Below, piece by piece: positions 1 to 11,087 of a stretch of 64,000 nt of DNA. Position numbers and translations under genes: made by a program. Below the pieces are notes generated by a model. That model saw only the letters and a program-made list of their open reading frames with translations. It was not told where the DNA came from and did no database searches. The stretch's first letter is position 1. Each line of letters starts with the position of its first letter. The DNA comes from Larix kaempferi (lineage: Eukaryota; Streptophyta; Pinopsida; Pinales; Pinaceae), in assembly GCA_027924585.1 (NCBI GenBank), contig BSBM01001923.1, positions 1 through 64,000 of the forward strand. Reading direction: 5' to 3'.

Positions 1-169
1 ATTTCTTGCTGCAACAATCCCAATTTCAACTACAATGTCTCCATCATTAGCAGGGAAGTCCTTCCTACATCTCTTCTCTGGATTTCAATCCCCATCACCT
101 GAAAATGATGTTGTAGTAGTTGGGGTAGTGTGTAGGAACTCGGATGATGTTACCCAGTTGTTGAATAGG
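1..169 (+). pseudogene. SMG8-like N-terminal coding fragment, 5' half (split by retrotransposon)
   Basis: The frame is open from the first bases, with an ATG at 35, and runs to the 5-bp duplication atagg at 165-169 where the Tat element begins. Removing the element and one atagg copy lets the same frame continue at 25,237. The joined product has a D-V-V-V-V-G run, then an R-N-S-D-D stretch, then N-R-L-L-D and an F-G-x-G-x-x-D-K signature. From memory of the family this resembles the conserved N-terminal block of plant SMG8, the SMG1-kinase partner in nonsense-mediated mRNA decay. Downstream sequence stops matching and reaches a TAA at 25,306. It is therefore either an exon with an unseen splice donor or a gene fragment. 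The insertion would destroy expression. Homology rests on recall and is the uncertain part; the frame continuity is directly visible. Confidence 0.5.
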
Positions 170-1112
170 TGTTACACCAAAAATCTACTCATCATTAGAT
201 TCAGTGTATACATCCCTGAAGTCACCTAGACTAAGTACTTTCATTTGGGAGGATTTGCACTCAATCCTGCAATCTTCTGAGAGGTCATCGCAGGTTGCAC
301 ATTCGTAACACGTGAAGTCGCAGCTTGCTCCACTGCAGGGTGTGACGAGGTCTGTTAATGGGAAAAAATAGCCTATTCGAGATCCTTCTCGAAACTTACC
401 CATTTAGGGGCTTATCCCTGACCTCTAGGAGAGCTGGTACTCGACCCCTAACTCTTTGGGAGGATCCCCTATCTCTCTCCTATCATCTCTCAACCTATCT
501 TATCCATACCCTATCCACTTAGTCCTATATAAGTGAGGCTCACTCCCATCCCAAAGGGAAGAAGTCTATAGTAGTTGCATGTTGGTGAAATCTCTCTCTT
601 GAGAGGAATACTATGGTATCTACATGCTGGTGAGATCTCTCTTAAGGCACCTCTATTCACCTATTGGAGAGCTCATACTTCCTTGGAAGGACATGACAAT
701 TGGCTTGGTCGGAGAAGGGCTACTACGTTAAGTATTTGGTTGTAGTTCTATATCTCTATCATGTACTCCTCTATTTACAGTAATACAAATGCTTTCCACC
801 AATATTGTTCTCTTGTGTAATGATATTGTGTAGTTTACCTGCTTAACTGTTTACTTAGATCGCTTATTGTATAGATGCTCTTTACTCGTATCTCTTGTTT
901 CTGTGTATTTACAGGTCTTGCAGCTTGGATCTGACGATCGTGGGATGTAGAGCTACATTCATGAGAAAGGATTGCATAGTAAAAAGGCAAGACATCTAGT
1001 ATTTGGTCCTTAAGTAGATCTAGGAAATGCACTTGTAGTCTGTTCTATTTTTTTTAGACTCACATTGAGCTAGGGAGATCCTGCTCGCGCTCGAGTGGAT
1101 TGTTCGGTAACA
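170..1112 (+). repeat. 5' LTR of the Tat element (943 bp)
   Basis: Matches 24,267-25,231 along its whole length, with roughly 40 substitutions seen by eye plus three indels. A TATA box lies at 526-533, so U3 is about 390 bp. TG...CA termini are intact. The level of divergence suggests an old insertion. Confidence 0.95.
526..533 (+). promoter_or_regulatory. TATA box of the Tat 5' LTR
   Basis: TATATAAG about 360 bases into the LTR, conserved in the 3' LTR (24,644-24,651). Transcription would start around 555-565. Placement relative to the LTR start is typical for the U3/R boundary. Confidence 0.6.
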
Positions 1113-1116
1113 AATC

Positions 1117-1131
1117 TGGCGACCATATTGG
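1117..1131 (+). other. Primer-binding site of the Tat element
   Basis: TGGCGACCATATTGG begins four bases after the LTR end. TGG pairs with the CCA end of a tRNA. From memory, Ogre-type elements use a tRNA-Arg primer with a similar TGGCGACC start; the exact tRNA was not checked here. Confidence 0.6.
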
Positions 1132-3381
1132 AGAGTAGTGATGTTTGTCTTGTTTAGTGGTCATTAATATGAGAGTCATTTTCAGTTGATTACTTGACAC
1201 AAGCCTCTTTTATAATTTTTTGCCATTTACTTCTTAGGATTGATTTCACTATCAGATATTCACGTTGAAGACTCTGATTTGCTTCCTCTGAGTTTATACA
1301 ACTCATTTTCAAGCATGTTTTTGGTTCATTGTTGAGAGATCTAGTTCATTTTTTAATCTAGACCTCGCCTGTCGCACCTGGGCAGTGGAAACATAGCGAC
1401 ACTATGTCATTCTGAGCTTCTGTTCTTCACTTGTTAGTCACCCGTCGCATCCTTTGCATTAGTAGACTGCGACACCGTCGCACCTCCCGTGAAGGCAAAT
1501 TGCGATGCCGCACTGTGTGTGAAGATAGAGTGCGTCGATCTGTCGAAAGTTGGCATACTGGCATCCTTTCCCTCATCTAACAGTTTGAACCTTGGTCTGA
1601 TGTATGAACTCCCTCTGTGCAGCAAGATCCAGCCAAAGACCCCATTTATGATTTGTGTGTTGAGAGTTTGGTTTCATTTGGATTGACTTTGGGTTCCGTC
1701 TTAGACAAGTTTGAAATCGGTAATGGTGGATACTTTTGTCTCCCCCACCTTCATCCATTCACTCTTGCATTCCCTTCCTTCCATCCCTGATCTGATCATT
1801 GTATTGGATCAACCTCCATACCTCATTTACATTTGTTTTGAGCTTTGCTTGCTTAGTCTGCTTGCTGCTGCTTGATTTTGAGTTAAGTGTGTTTTTCAGC
1901 TTGGTTGAGTGCTTGTCTTTTCTCGAGTCTTCTGAATGTATGAGTGCTGCAAGTAGTGTTTTCTTTTCAGTCACTTAGATCTAAGAACAAAGTTGTTATC
2001 AAGTTTATCCTTTGATGCATCCATTGAAAGATTAAAAATGCTTCTTTCCCATTGTTTCTAAAAAAATTATTGAAGAAAGATTGTTTGCATTGGAAAAGTC
2101 TCATTGATGTTTTGGAAAAGTTGAATGAATGTATGATCTCTTGTGTTTTTCTCGAATTATGAATCATTCATTTTCTTGAAAATCTCAAAGCATGTTTCGA
2201 TTTTTTGCAAAACTAGTTCCATGCTAAGGAAAGATAGATGCATTTTTAATTCTTGTTGCTCCTAGATCATTGAAATCAAAATTGAAAAGCTTGCATATTT
2301 CATTTCAGAATCCTCTCTTTTCATCATTTAGTGTCATTTTACTTTGAAAAGAAGCAGAAAAGAAAAAGTTGTTTTGATTTGGTTTAGTAGTGTTGTGTAC
2401 TTTTGTGTTTCGTTGAAGAGGAAAAGAATACTTTCATTGTCAACTTGGTTTGCATTGGGAATTGTGTTGCATTGAGTTTGTTTTGGCAATACCATTGGAA
2501 AAAGCTTTCTCCTTTCCATAGCTAGAATTCATCGAAAGAAAAGAATATTTTATGCATGTAGTCAAGGCTTGCATTATGCTTCCGATTATGTACTCACCTC
2601 ATGCATTCACCTAACCGTCCAAGATAAAATTAACGATAGAACTAGGTAAAATTTTTAGCAACTTGTGTGTAAGTTAGAGACGTGTTCCGACATCGCTAAG
2701 CGTGGCAGCTGTCGTTATTTGCCAGCACTGTAGTCTGGGGGGTATTGTAGTCTTCCACGTACATCGGTATATCGAGCTCCTTCACGTACCCACCAAGTAC
2801 CATAATCCATACTTGGCGTATATTGAAGGGTGTATCACGTACTCGACACGTATATCAGAAGGTCTCGTGCCAACGGCTGTGCATTAGACAACACCACTAC
2901 AGATTTGAGCTCCCACGTACCTTGCGTATATCGGGAGACACCATTAGGATTCCTGAAACCAACCAAGTTAACCATTTGGCCGTCTTGGAAAAGAAATACA
3001 CCAAGAACAACACTCGGGGAGATTAGCACGCACATACTGTCCAAGTAATCAGGTATGAAGGCAAGGGTACGGTCCCAATCCTCATTATCGCGTCATATTG
3101 TTGGACCCTGCAGTATATCGCAGTTTGCAATGCCTTGATAATCCCGTGAGGTTCCATACTTTTGAATCCACTCTGTCACATAAGTTTGCTTGTTGCCTTA
3201 GTTTGAGTAGGTTTTCTTTGGACTGCTTTTCTTTTAGCGTATCCTTAGGAGAAACGTTGTTTCGGCCTTTCTGGCTGATTTTCCTAATACTCTGGTGGAT
3301 TTTCCCTGGAGAAGGTCCCGTAGGATCTTGAACTTGCCACCCGAATATCCCCTTAATCCGTAGGTTATCTCGAGGGTAAGA
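1132..3381 (+). other. Long untranslated leader of the Tat element
   Basis: About 2.2 kb between PBS and gag with no convincing coding sequence; open frames are short and on both strands. The segment 1,371-1,545 is enriched in the hexamer GTCGCA and its complement (for example 1,376, 1,446 and 1,483), a motif also present in the LTR and near 12.5 kb. Long leaders are usual in Ogre/Tat elements. An extra upstream ORF, present in some Ogre elements, is not recognisable. Confidence 0.6.
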
Positions 3382-6300
3382 ATGGATCAGCATAACGCGG
3401 TCGTAGTTACTAAAGTAGGGAACCCCACTTTGAATGTTGGTGGACTTTTGTTTCCACCAGATTCACCTGCCTCTCATCCCCCGCAGGATGAAGAAGCACA
3501 CACCCCCACTTCTCAAAGCCTTCCTCCATCATCCTGGGAGAACATGGATCATTGGAATGGATAAATCGACCCCAAGACGACCCTACAGCAGCTGTTGGTC
3601 CTTCAGTAGCTTATTGGACATCTTCTACAGACCACCCAGGGGCTCATTTTTCCATCTCATCCCCACCTAACTGGACTAATCCAGAATTGTCTAGGCCTTA
3701 CTATAGGCCTGACCTTGCCGAGACTTTCGGCCCCATCCATGAACATTTGGAACAGTTACGTATTAAAGGAGATGAGCTTCGAAGACAAAGTCTCGGGAAA
3801 CACTCTGAAGAGTTCCATAATCGTCATTTCCAAATAAGATTTAACGACAGAAAAATCCCAGTTCATTCGATATCTTTCGAATCACCTAAAGCACCCCACC
3901 ACGTGACCACTAATGAGACTGATCAACCCTCGCAGGAATCCAGTCCTGCACCTCAAGTAAACCAACCAGTGGAAGGACAATGGTCCAACACACCTATCAC
4001 TACCACGGTTACTTTACCAGTTCCTACCCCACCTCAGAATTCGAGGGGAGGGTATTCCATTCCTACGGATTATCTTACTGGTAATGTTATTACCATGGTA
4101 GCTAGTCAACAACCTACATTGGTTCAACCTTTGAATAGTGGTCAACCTGTCGTGGCTGGGGGGAAACCCCCGTTTCCTAACCAGAACATAGGCGGTGGAA
4201 TCCCCAACGGACCTTTCGTTGGACCTTCCCAACCCGCTAGACCGTCCACCACGGGATTATTTCATGTTGGAGGGCCGTCAAATGTAACTCAACCCTCATG
4301 GAGTCAAGCGTATCCAGTTTCTGTTAACCCTGTGCCGGGCCAACCTAATCCCGGAAACGCGCCATATGGGATACCTTATCCCGGGAATCCATACACTCTA
4401 TGGAGGAAACAACCTGTGTTGCAACATGGACCCCAACTAACTATCCCACAATTACCACCACCCCCCGATCGGTCCTCCCCCACCTCCTATTGGAGGCGGT
4501 GGGCCTCCTCCTAACATTGGTGGAGGCCCACCTCATTTTACCTACAACACCCCTCACCCCTCCGGCGGTGGAGGGAATGGTCCACCACCTCCTCCGGGCG
4601 GAGGCGGCAGGGGACCACCATATCATGGTGGAGGAGGACATTTCCCTTCGGGGGGCAGCGATGGTCCACCACCCCCTCCAAGCGGAGGTGATGGAGGACC
4701 TAATTACTATGGTGGTGGCGATGGTGGTGGAAACCTTCACCCTTCCGGCAGCGGAGGTGGTGGGGGCCCCCATCCATTTGGCGGCGGAAGTGGTCCACCA
4801 CCCCCTCCAGGCGGAGGCAGTGGTTGGCCACCTTATTACAGTTATGGACCGCCACCTCCTCCCGGTAGTGGCAGCGGACCTCCAACCCCTCCCGGAGGTG
4901 GAGGTGGACACCCACCTTATTGGAATGGACCACCTTATGGTGGCGGACATCCTTATGGTCCGGGCGGCACGCCCCCCTACGGTCAGTTTTATCCTGGTAC
5001 ACCTTACGATCAGTTTAGTCCTTACACGCCATATCCGTATTATCAATACGCACAGCTTAATCCACAGCTGCCCTTTCTGGCTACTTTGGACCTGCCTGAC
5101 CTCTCCTGTTTAACCAACGATCCTATTTACCACGGATCTAACTGGCCACCGATTCCAGTGAAACTTTCGTCTGATATCCCCAAGTTTGACGGCAAGACGG
5201 GTGAAGACCCCAAGAACCACGTGATGACATACCACTTATGGTGTTCATCTAATTCCTTAATGGACGATTCAATTCATCTTAGACTGTTTCAAAGGACTCT
5301 CACCGGTTCGGCTGCCAAGTGATACATTGAGTTGCCACCGCACTCTTTTCCTGATTTTGGCTCTCTTGCTATGAACTTTTTGATGCATTTCCACCTGCCT
5401 ATATGGTATGAGACTGGTACTGAGCTTTTAACCTCGCTCCGTCAAAATACCGCCACTCACATTTCAGATCATATCCATGAATGGCGAAGGAGACGATGTC
5501 TCATTAAAGCTCCAATTCCATATCAGCTCCTAGCAGATTGGTTTACTAAATCGCGCATTCCCACCATAGCAAAAGATGTCGCCATGAGAGGTGCTATCAC
5601 CAAAGAACAAGCCATTGCGAATGCCCATCTGTTAGACCTAGTCTACACTCAATCCAACAATTTGTTCAATATTCTACCTGATGCACCCCGTGATGTTAAT
5701 GAACCCACGAAACCACATAAGGGACCCCAAACTAATGGAATCATTGGTTCCCTTAACACCCAGCCTGTTTCTAACACTGTTGGATCATCCAACCCGGCTC
5801 AGGCTGGACACAGCACCACCACGTCAACCACCCCTGCTGTAACTGAAGAGATGAATTCTATTCAATTAGCTTCATCTCAGAAATTTAATGGCAAAAAGAA
5901 GAACAAGGGGAAACCCAAAAAGTCTTCTGCCCGACAGGAACCGAAGAGCACTCCTGACGATACTAAGAAGAAAAGGAAACTAAAGTATCCTTGCTTACTG
6001 TGTGGAGAAGACCATTTCTTCAAAGAGTGTCCCCATAGAGACGAAGTGCAAAAGTTTCTTAGGGGTAAACCGACTCCCACAGTCCTCAACGATCCGTTTC
6101 CTGCTCAAAACCAGCAGATGATTGCTCAAACCCCCCCATCCCAGGGGGAACCATCTAATACTGCGTATGTTCTCATGTTGCGTAACGAGGCGATCAATTT
6201 GACTACTCACTCGCGATCTTATGAACCGGTCCCTTCGAAGGAATCCACTGGAAGTAATACTGAAAAAGCTTCCGACTCCTTAACCGATGTCACTATACCA

Positions 6301-6400
6301 TCGACTTCTCTCACCATTGAGAAACCCTCCTTGGCACAGAATTACAATATCGTAGAGGACTTGGCACAAGCTCCTTGCGCCATGTCTACCCTGGAATTTT
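3382..6400 (+). pseudogene. gag: Tat gag polyprotein gene, frameshifted
   Basis: Structural capsid gene. The N-terminal part starts at ATG 3,382, shifts frame near 3,545-3,565, and shifts back near 4,455-4,470 in a C-run. It then runs in the frame shared with pol. A Gly/Pro/Tyr-rich low-complexity tract spans about 4,465-5,060. The retrotransposon-gag core follows (from K-F-D-G-K-T at about 5,185 to about 5,600), with one TGA at 5,320-5,322 where tryptophan is expected (A-K-W-Y). A basic linker precedes a CCHC zinc knuckle (Cys at 5,992, 6,001 and 6,028, His at 6,013; spacing C-x2-C-x3-H-x4-C). Two frameshifts and one nonsense codon make this copy non-functional. The N-terminal start is the least certain point. 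Confidence 0.85.
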
Positions 6401-6419
6401 TGCAGAACTATCCCAATCA

Positions 6420-6957
6420 ACGCAAAACTCTCCTTGCAGCTATTGGTGCAGTTGACCTGGATTCCTCGAACACCATCATGTTTCGACTTGACAACTTTAA
6501 GTCGAGGCTCTCACACCAGCTCACATTCCAAGTTTTTGCGAACATTGCTGGGAAGATTGTCCACCGTACCCTTTTGGACGAAGGAGTCTCCACTTCTGTC
6601 ATGTCCATCGCTTGTTGGAGATCCATTGGCTCCCCCGAATTGAATCGCTCTCCTACCACGTTGAAAGTATTCGACAGGCGTGGCTTTCAACCTCATGGGC
6701 TCTTACAAGATCTTGTAGTTGAGTTGGGAGGAAAGACCATAACCATTAATGTGGAAGTGGTCTCGGCCCTGTTATATTATAATCTCTTGCTTGGTCGCAA
6801 TTGGTTTTACACCATGTAGGCGGTAGCCTCTTCAGTCTTCCACATAGTACAATTCCCCCACCAAGGACGAATTGTTACTATCGACCAGTTAGATTTTTGT
6901 ACATCGGACGCCACTACTCATCCTGGTGACCATGTTCCTTCCATTGGACAGATGTGA
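6420..6957 (+). pseudogene. Tat aspartic protease domain
   Basis: Same frame as the gag core. The active-site loop reads L-L-D-E-G-V-S-T-S at 6,571-6,597 with the catalytic Asp at 6,577-6,579; D-E-G in place of D-[ST]-G is familiar in plant Tat proteases. The retroviral-type core continues through a L-L-L-G-R-N-W motif near 6,785-6,805. Two nonsense codons follow in frame: TAG 6,817-6,819 and TGA about 6,955-6,957. Both fit C-to-T or G-to-A decay. The protease would release Gag and Pol products in the virus-like particle. Confidence 0.75.
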
Positions 6958-6987
6958 AAACAGTATGAGAGTGTAGGGGTTGGCCTT

Positions 6988-8990
6988 TTGAAAGATTCAT
7001 CTCTCATGGGCGTTTTTCCATCCACGAACCCCCCTAATCATGTTGCTACGGTGAACATGATCTCCACTGAGATTTTATCTCACTCAAACAATGCTTGGCT
7101 TGTACCGGATGAAGCCACAACACACTTGCTTGGAGACATGATGCCTCTTCCACCCGCCAAATGCATTTATGAGGCTATCCAATCAGCGTCGGAGGACCAT
7201 TTAACCATGGCCTCCCCATCCTGTTCTCTACGACGGACGTCCTCTCTACCTGATCTCTTACTTTGTACTTTTCATTCAGACGAGTCCATCATGGAAGTAA
7301 TGAATGTTGACGACAGTCCATGGGATGATCTCCATCATAGGTCATATTTTCTTCCTCCTTTGAAATACATAGAGAACAACATCCATACCCTCTTTTCACC
7401 AGATATCTACCCATCCCCTCAGTCCCCCATCCTTACATGTCTTACGGACACGGAGGGAAACTTGGCCAACATTGAGCTAACCACCCCGGTAGACATCTCA
7501 GTGAAACCTGGTATAGTGGAACACATTTGCATAGGCCAGAAGTGTTCCCCTGAAGAAATCGTTGTTAGCACGGCCTTGTTCAAGCAATTTCGAGACATAT
7601 TTGCTTGGTCCTATGAGAAGATGCCTGGGATAGACCCCGCAATTATTTCGCATGAAATAAAAACCTATCCCGACATCAAACCTGTACGTCAAAAGTTACG
7701 ACCGTTGCACCCCCGGAAGACTGCGGCAATAAAGGCAGAAATTGAAAAGCTCTTAAAGGATGGCTTTATTTATCCTGTCCCATTGACGGATTGGGTCTCA
7801 AACGTCATTCCTGTGAACAAAAAGCAAGGCACTATTCGCGTCTATGTTGATTATCGGGACCTTAATCGGGCTTGTCCAAAAGACAACTACCCGACCCCCT
7901 TCATCGACCAGATTATCGACAACTATACCGGAAGCGTCATCTTCTCATTTATGGATGGCTTTTCTGGTTACAACCAAATTGAGATCAACCCAGCTGACCA
8001 ACATAAGACGACTTTCATCTGCCCGTGGGGAACGTTTGCATACTGCAAACTCCCATTTGGCCTTAAAAATGTTGGCGCCATGTTTCAACGGGCTATGTCG
8101 TATGCCTTCCACGATATTAAAGACTTTGTGAAACCTTACTTGGACGACTTCCCTTCTCATTCAAAGCAGTGCGAGTTCCACATTGATCATCTGACGCCCA
8201 TTTTCCTTAGATGCAGACGGTACAATATCCGTCTGAATTCTCATAAGTGTATCTTTTGTGTTGAGTCCGGAAACCTCTTAGGATTTATCATTTCGAAGGA
8301 TGGGATCCGCATTGATCCCTTAAAGGTGGAGGCCATCATCAACCTACCACCCCCAACTGATGTGACAGAACTTCAACGTCTCCAAGGGAAGGCGACTTAT
8401 TTACGACGTTTTGTTTGTAATTTTGCGGAGAAGACTCAGGGCTATATGAGACTGCTCAAGAAGGATGTCCCGTTCATTTGGGATGATCAAGCTCAAAAAT
8501 CCTTTGACAGTATCAAACATGCCATCACGCATGCCCCCGTTCTCCAACTGCCTAATTATTATCGAGATTACATCTTATATCTCGCCACTTCTGCTATCAC
8601 TATCGCCATGGTTTTGGTACAGGAGGATCAAAACGCTGAGGAACATGTGATATACTATGCAAGTAAGGGTCTAGATGACGCTGAAACTAGATATTCACAT
8701 GTCGAAAAACTCGCATTCGTGGCGGTCATCGCCATCCAAAAGTTCCGCCATTACATCTTGCTCCGCACCACCACTATCATTGCCGACTCGAACCCCATGT
8801 ACCACGTACTGACACGTCAGGTGCTTGGGGGAAAGTATTCACGCTGGATTGTGATACTGCAAGAATTCGATCTTCTTTTCGAGAAATCCAAGTCTAAGAA
8901 GTCTTTGGTGTTTGCCGAGCTCATTTGCAACCTTCCTCGTTCCAATGTAGAAGTTGATCACAATGACTCCTTTCCGGATGAATCATTGTT
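6988..8990 (+). pseudogene. pol: Tat reverse transcriptase and Ty3-type RNase H domains
   Basis: Open from 6,958 to the INT stop. RT begins around 7,678 (K-P-V-R-Q-K-L-R-P) and shows the fingers motif V-D-Y-R-D-L-N, then F-M-D-G-F-S-G-Y-N-Q-I, and the catalytic Y-L-D-D at 8,137-8,148, all intact. The Ty3-type RNase H follows (about 8,565-8,900). Its first catalytic aspartate position reads Y-L-A-T-S and so lacks Asp, while the Glu in V-E-K-L-A and the Asp in I-A-D-S-N remain. A degenerate first RNase H fits the Tat lineage, where a second RNase H is thought to take over. The RT itself is undamaged. Confidence 0.9.
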
Positions 8991-10257
8991 TCTCATCGGT
9001 ACGACTGATCCGTGGTATGGAGATATCTTGTTATATCTTCAAACCCAACGCTTCAATCCTCAACTTTCTCGCAACGACCGTCATAAGATTCGTCACCATG
9101 CAAAGTATTATTTAATCATCAATGATACATTGTATCGTCGTGGCGTCGATTTAATTCTTCGACGTTGTCTCACTCACGATGAGGTTGAACGCGTTCTGAA
9201 TGACTGTCATGCTGGGGCATGTGGCAGTCACCTCTCTGGGATGGCTACATCCCAGAATATTTTGCGCACAGGATATTTCTGGCCTACTATCTTCAAAGAT
9301 TGTATTGAGGCTGTAAAAAAATGTCCTCCTTGCCAGCACTTCCATACGAAGAAGCGCACTTATCCTGCCCCGTTACATCCGGTTATTGCCGTTGGCCCAT
9401 TCGCAAAATGGGGCATTGATTTTATGCATTGTAAGCCTACCTCGGCTGGGGGGCATAGTTACATCATCATAGTTGTGGATTACTTCACAAAGTGGGCCGA
9501 AGCTATGCCTACATACCAAAATGACGACAAAACCGCCGCACTCTTCATGTTCAATCATGTAATAGCGTGGTTCGGAGTTCCTCAGGCAATTGTGACCGAT
9601 CATGGTTCTCATTTTCAGAACCATTTGGTTGATGAATTGAGAAACAGGTTGGGTTTTCACCATGAAAACTCAACACCCTACTACCCACAATCTAATGGAC
9701 AGGTCGAGGCCATTAACAAGGTCTTGAAAACTATGGTCCAAAGGATGGTAGGGACACATGAGTCCAATTGGCACAACATGCTCTTTTCAGCATTATAGGC
9801 CTACCGAACTTCCGTCAAAACCGCCACAGGATTCACTCCTTTCCAATTGGTATATGGATTGGAGGTTGTTCTTCCGATAGAGTGTGAAATTCCGTCACTA
9901 CAACTCGTTGTCGAACTTCTTCCTAACACTATTGCGGAGGAAGAATGTCTCTTGCACCTAGCAAAACTTGATGAGTCTCGCCGAGATGCCGCTCTCGCTA
10001 ATGAAGCGCACAAGAAATGCATCAAGGCCCAATACGATAAGTCAGTTGAACCTCGTATCTTTAACGAGGGTGACCTGGTCCTCACTTATGACCAGAAACA
10101 CGACAAACTAGGAGCAGGGAAGTTTGAGTCCATGTGGCATGGATCCTACATAGTCAAATGTGTGTTGGAAAAATGTGCTTGCAAGCTTGAAGATTATGAC
10201 GGAATCTCTTTTGGTGAACCCCGCAATGGGCTTTACTTGAAGAGATACTATGCTTGA
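8991..10257 (+). pseudogene. Tat integrase domain with one nonsense codon
   Basis: N-terminal HHCC zinc finger around 9,205-9,340 (H-A-G-A-C-G-S-H ... C-P-P-C). Catalytic triad: Asp 9,418-9,420 (G-I-D-F), Asp 9,598-9,600 (T-D-H-G), Glu 9,706-9,708, with exactly 35 residues between the last two. The frame is cut by TAG at 9,796-9,798 where tryptophan is expected (A-L-W-A-Y-R), and then reads on to TGA at 10,255-10,257. The C-terminal end has a GPY/F-like stretch (H-G-S-Y-I-V-K) and no chromodomain, as in Tat. It would insert cDNA into chromosomes. Only the single stop prevents a full-length product here. Confidence 0.9.
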
Positions 10258-10392
10258 TCTCTCATGCATAGACTTGCTTGTACATACTGTACATGGCGTG
10301 TTTTGTGTTTTTGTGTAGTGTGACGCATTTCTGTTTGAGTGTCTTTTGATCTTGTTTCCGCTTCTTATACCATGTTCTGTCTGCGTGTGCAG
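10258..10392 (+). other. Possible intron between INT and the second RNase H
   Basis: 135 bases with in-frame stops between two coding blocks of one frame. It ends in a T/C-rich run and tgtgcag next to the aRNH ATG. A splicing event, or independent initiation, would be needed to express the aRNH. The donor is not identified. Confidence 0.3.
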
Positions 10393-10806
10393 ATGGCAAC
10401 GCGCTATGGATTCGCGGAAAGCGCCAGCCAGCATACCCGTAACCTTGCTTTGGCAGCCTGGGTACTATATTCCCCAACAGGTGAGCTCATTAGTTCAGGA
10501 GGAAGTTGCCTAGGGTTTGCGACCAACAATGCCGCAGAATATCAGGCAGTAATTGGAACCCTAGCTAACGTTATTTCCTTGGGTATGAACCACATTGTCA
10601 TCCACATGGATTCTCAATTAGTGGTTTCCCATTTGAACCGGGTATACGCCATCCGTGATCCCATCTTACTCCGTCTCTTTAGACGAGCACGTCTCCTGGA
10701 AAGGTCATTTGAATCCGTTCAATACCTACACATTCCACGGGAGTTAAACACAGTTGCTAACTCGATGGCCAACTTCATTTTGGATTGGTACATCACACAC
10801 ACATAA
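10393..10806 (+). pseudogene. Second, archaeal-type RNase H of the Tat element (downstream of INT)
   Basis: Starts at ATG 10,393, directly after a pyrimidine-rich stretch ending gtgtgcag that looks like a splice acceptor, and ends at TAA 10,804-10,806. It is in the same frame as pol but separated by stops at 10,255 and 10,267. The fold signature W-V-L-Y-S-P-T-G-E-L-I-S-S-G-G, N-N-A-A-E-Y (Glu 10,537-10,539) and H-M-D-S-Q-L-V (Asp 10,609-10,611) identify the aRNH found in Tat elements. The first catalytic Asp is replaced (A-E-S-A-S) and the last reads Asn at 10,759-10,761 (A-N-S-M-A-N). The enzyme is probably inactive, although the frame is open. Confidence 0.8.
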
Positions 10807-11087
10807 TACTCATAATATGTAAAAGCATTCACAACATGTAAATACAATGTATAGAAGCAAACATGTAAACAAGATCACATCGCTAATCATTTTAAAAACA
10901 CATAATGTATAAATCGTCGGTAATGTCTGTATATATATATATCACTCAAAAAGTAGTGCCAGTACAAAATCTGAAGCATGATGGCTTTCAGTGAGTTTCT
11001 ACAAAAATCTGAAGCATCATAGCTTTCAGTAAGTACAAAATCTGAGGCCTCTAAGCTCTCAGTACAAGTATAGTAGTGTCACCATGC
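10807..11087 (+). repeat. Non-coding spacer with short degenerate tandem repeats
   Basis: About 10,955-11,070 holds three imperfect copies of a unit containing acaaaatctgaagcat followed by gctttcagt. A short (AT)n run lies near 10,930. The segment separates the sense aRNH from the convergent antisense gene and may hold the ends of both transcripts. Confidence 0.5.

Noticed and set aside
3085-3393. 102-codon minus-strand frame upstream of gag
   Set aside because: No recognisable domain; overlaps the leader and gag start on the other strand.
4441-5046. 201-codon minus-strand open frame, Arg/Trp/Thr-rich
   Set aside because: Antisense shadow of the Gly/Pro-rich gag tract; repetitive codons keep several frames open.
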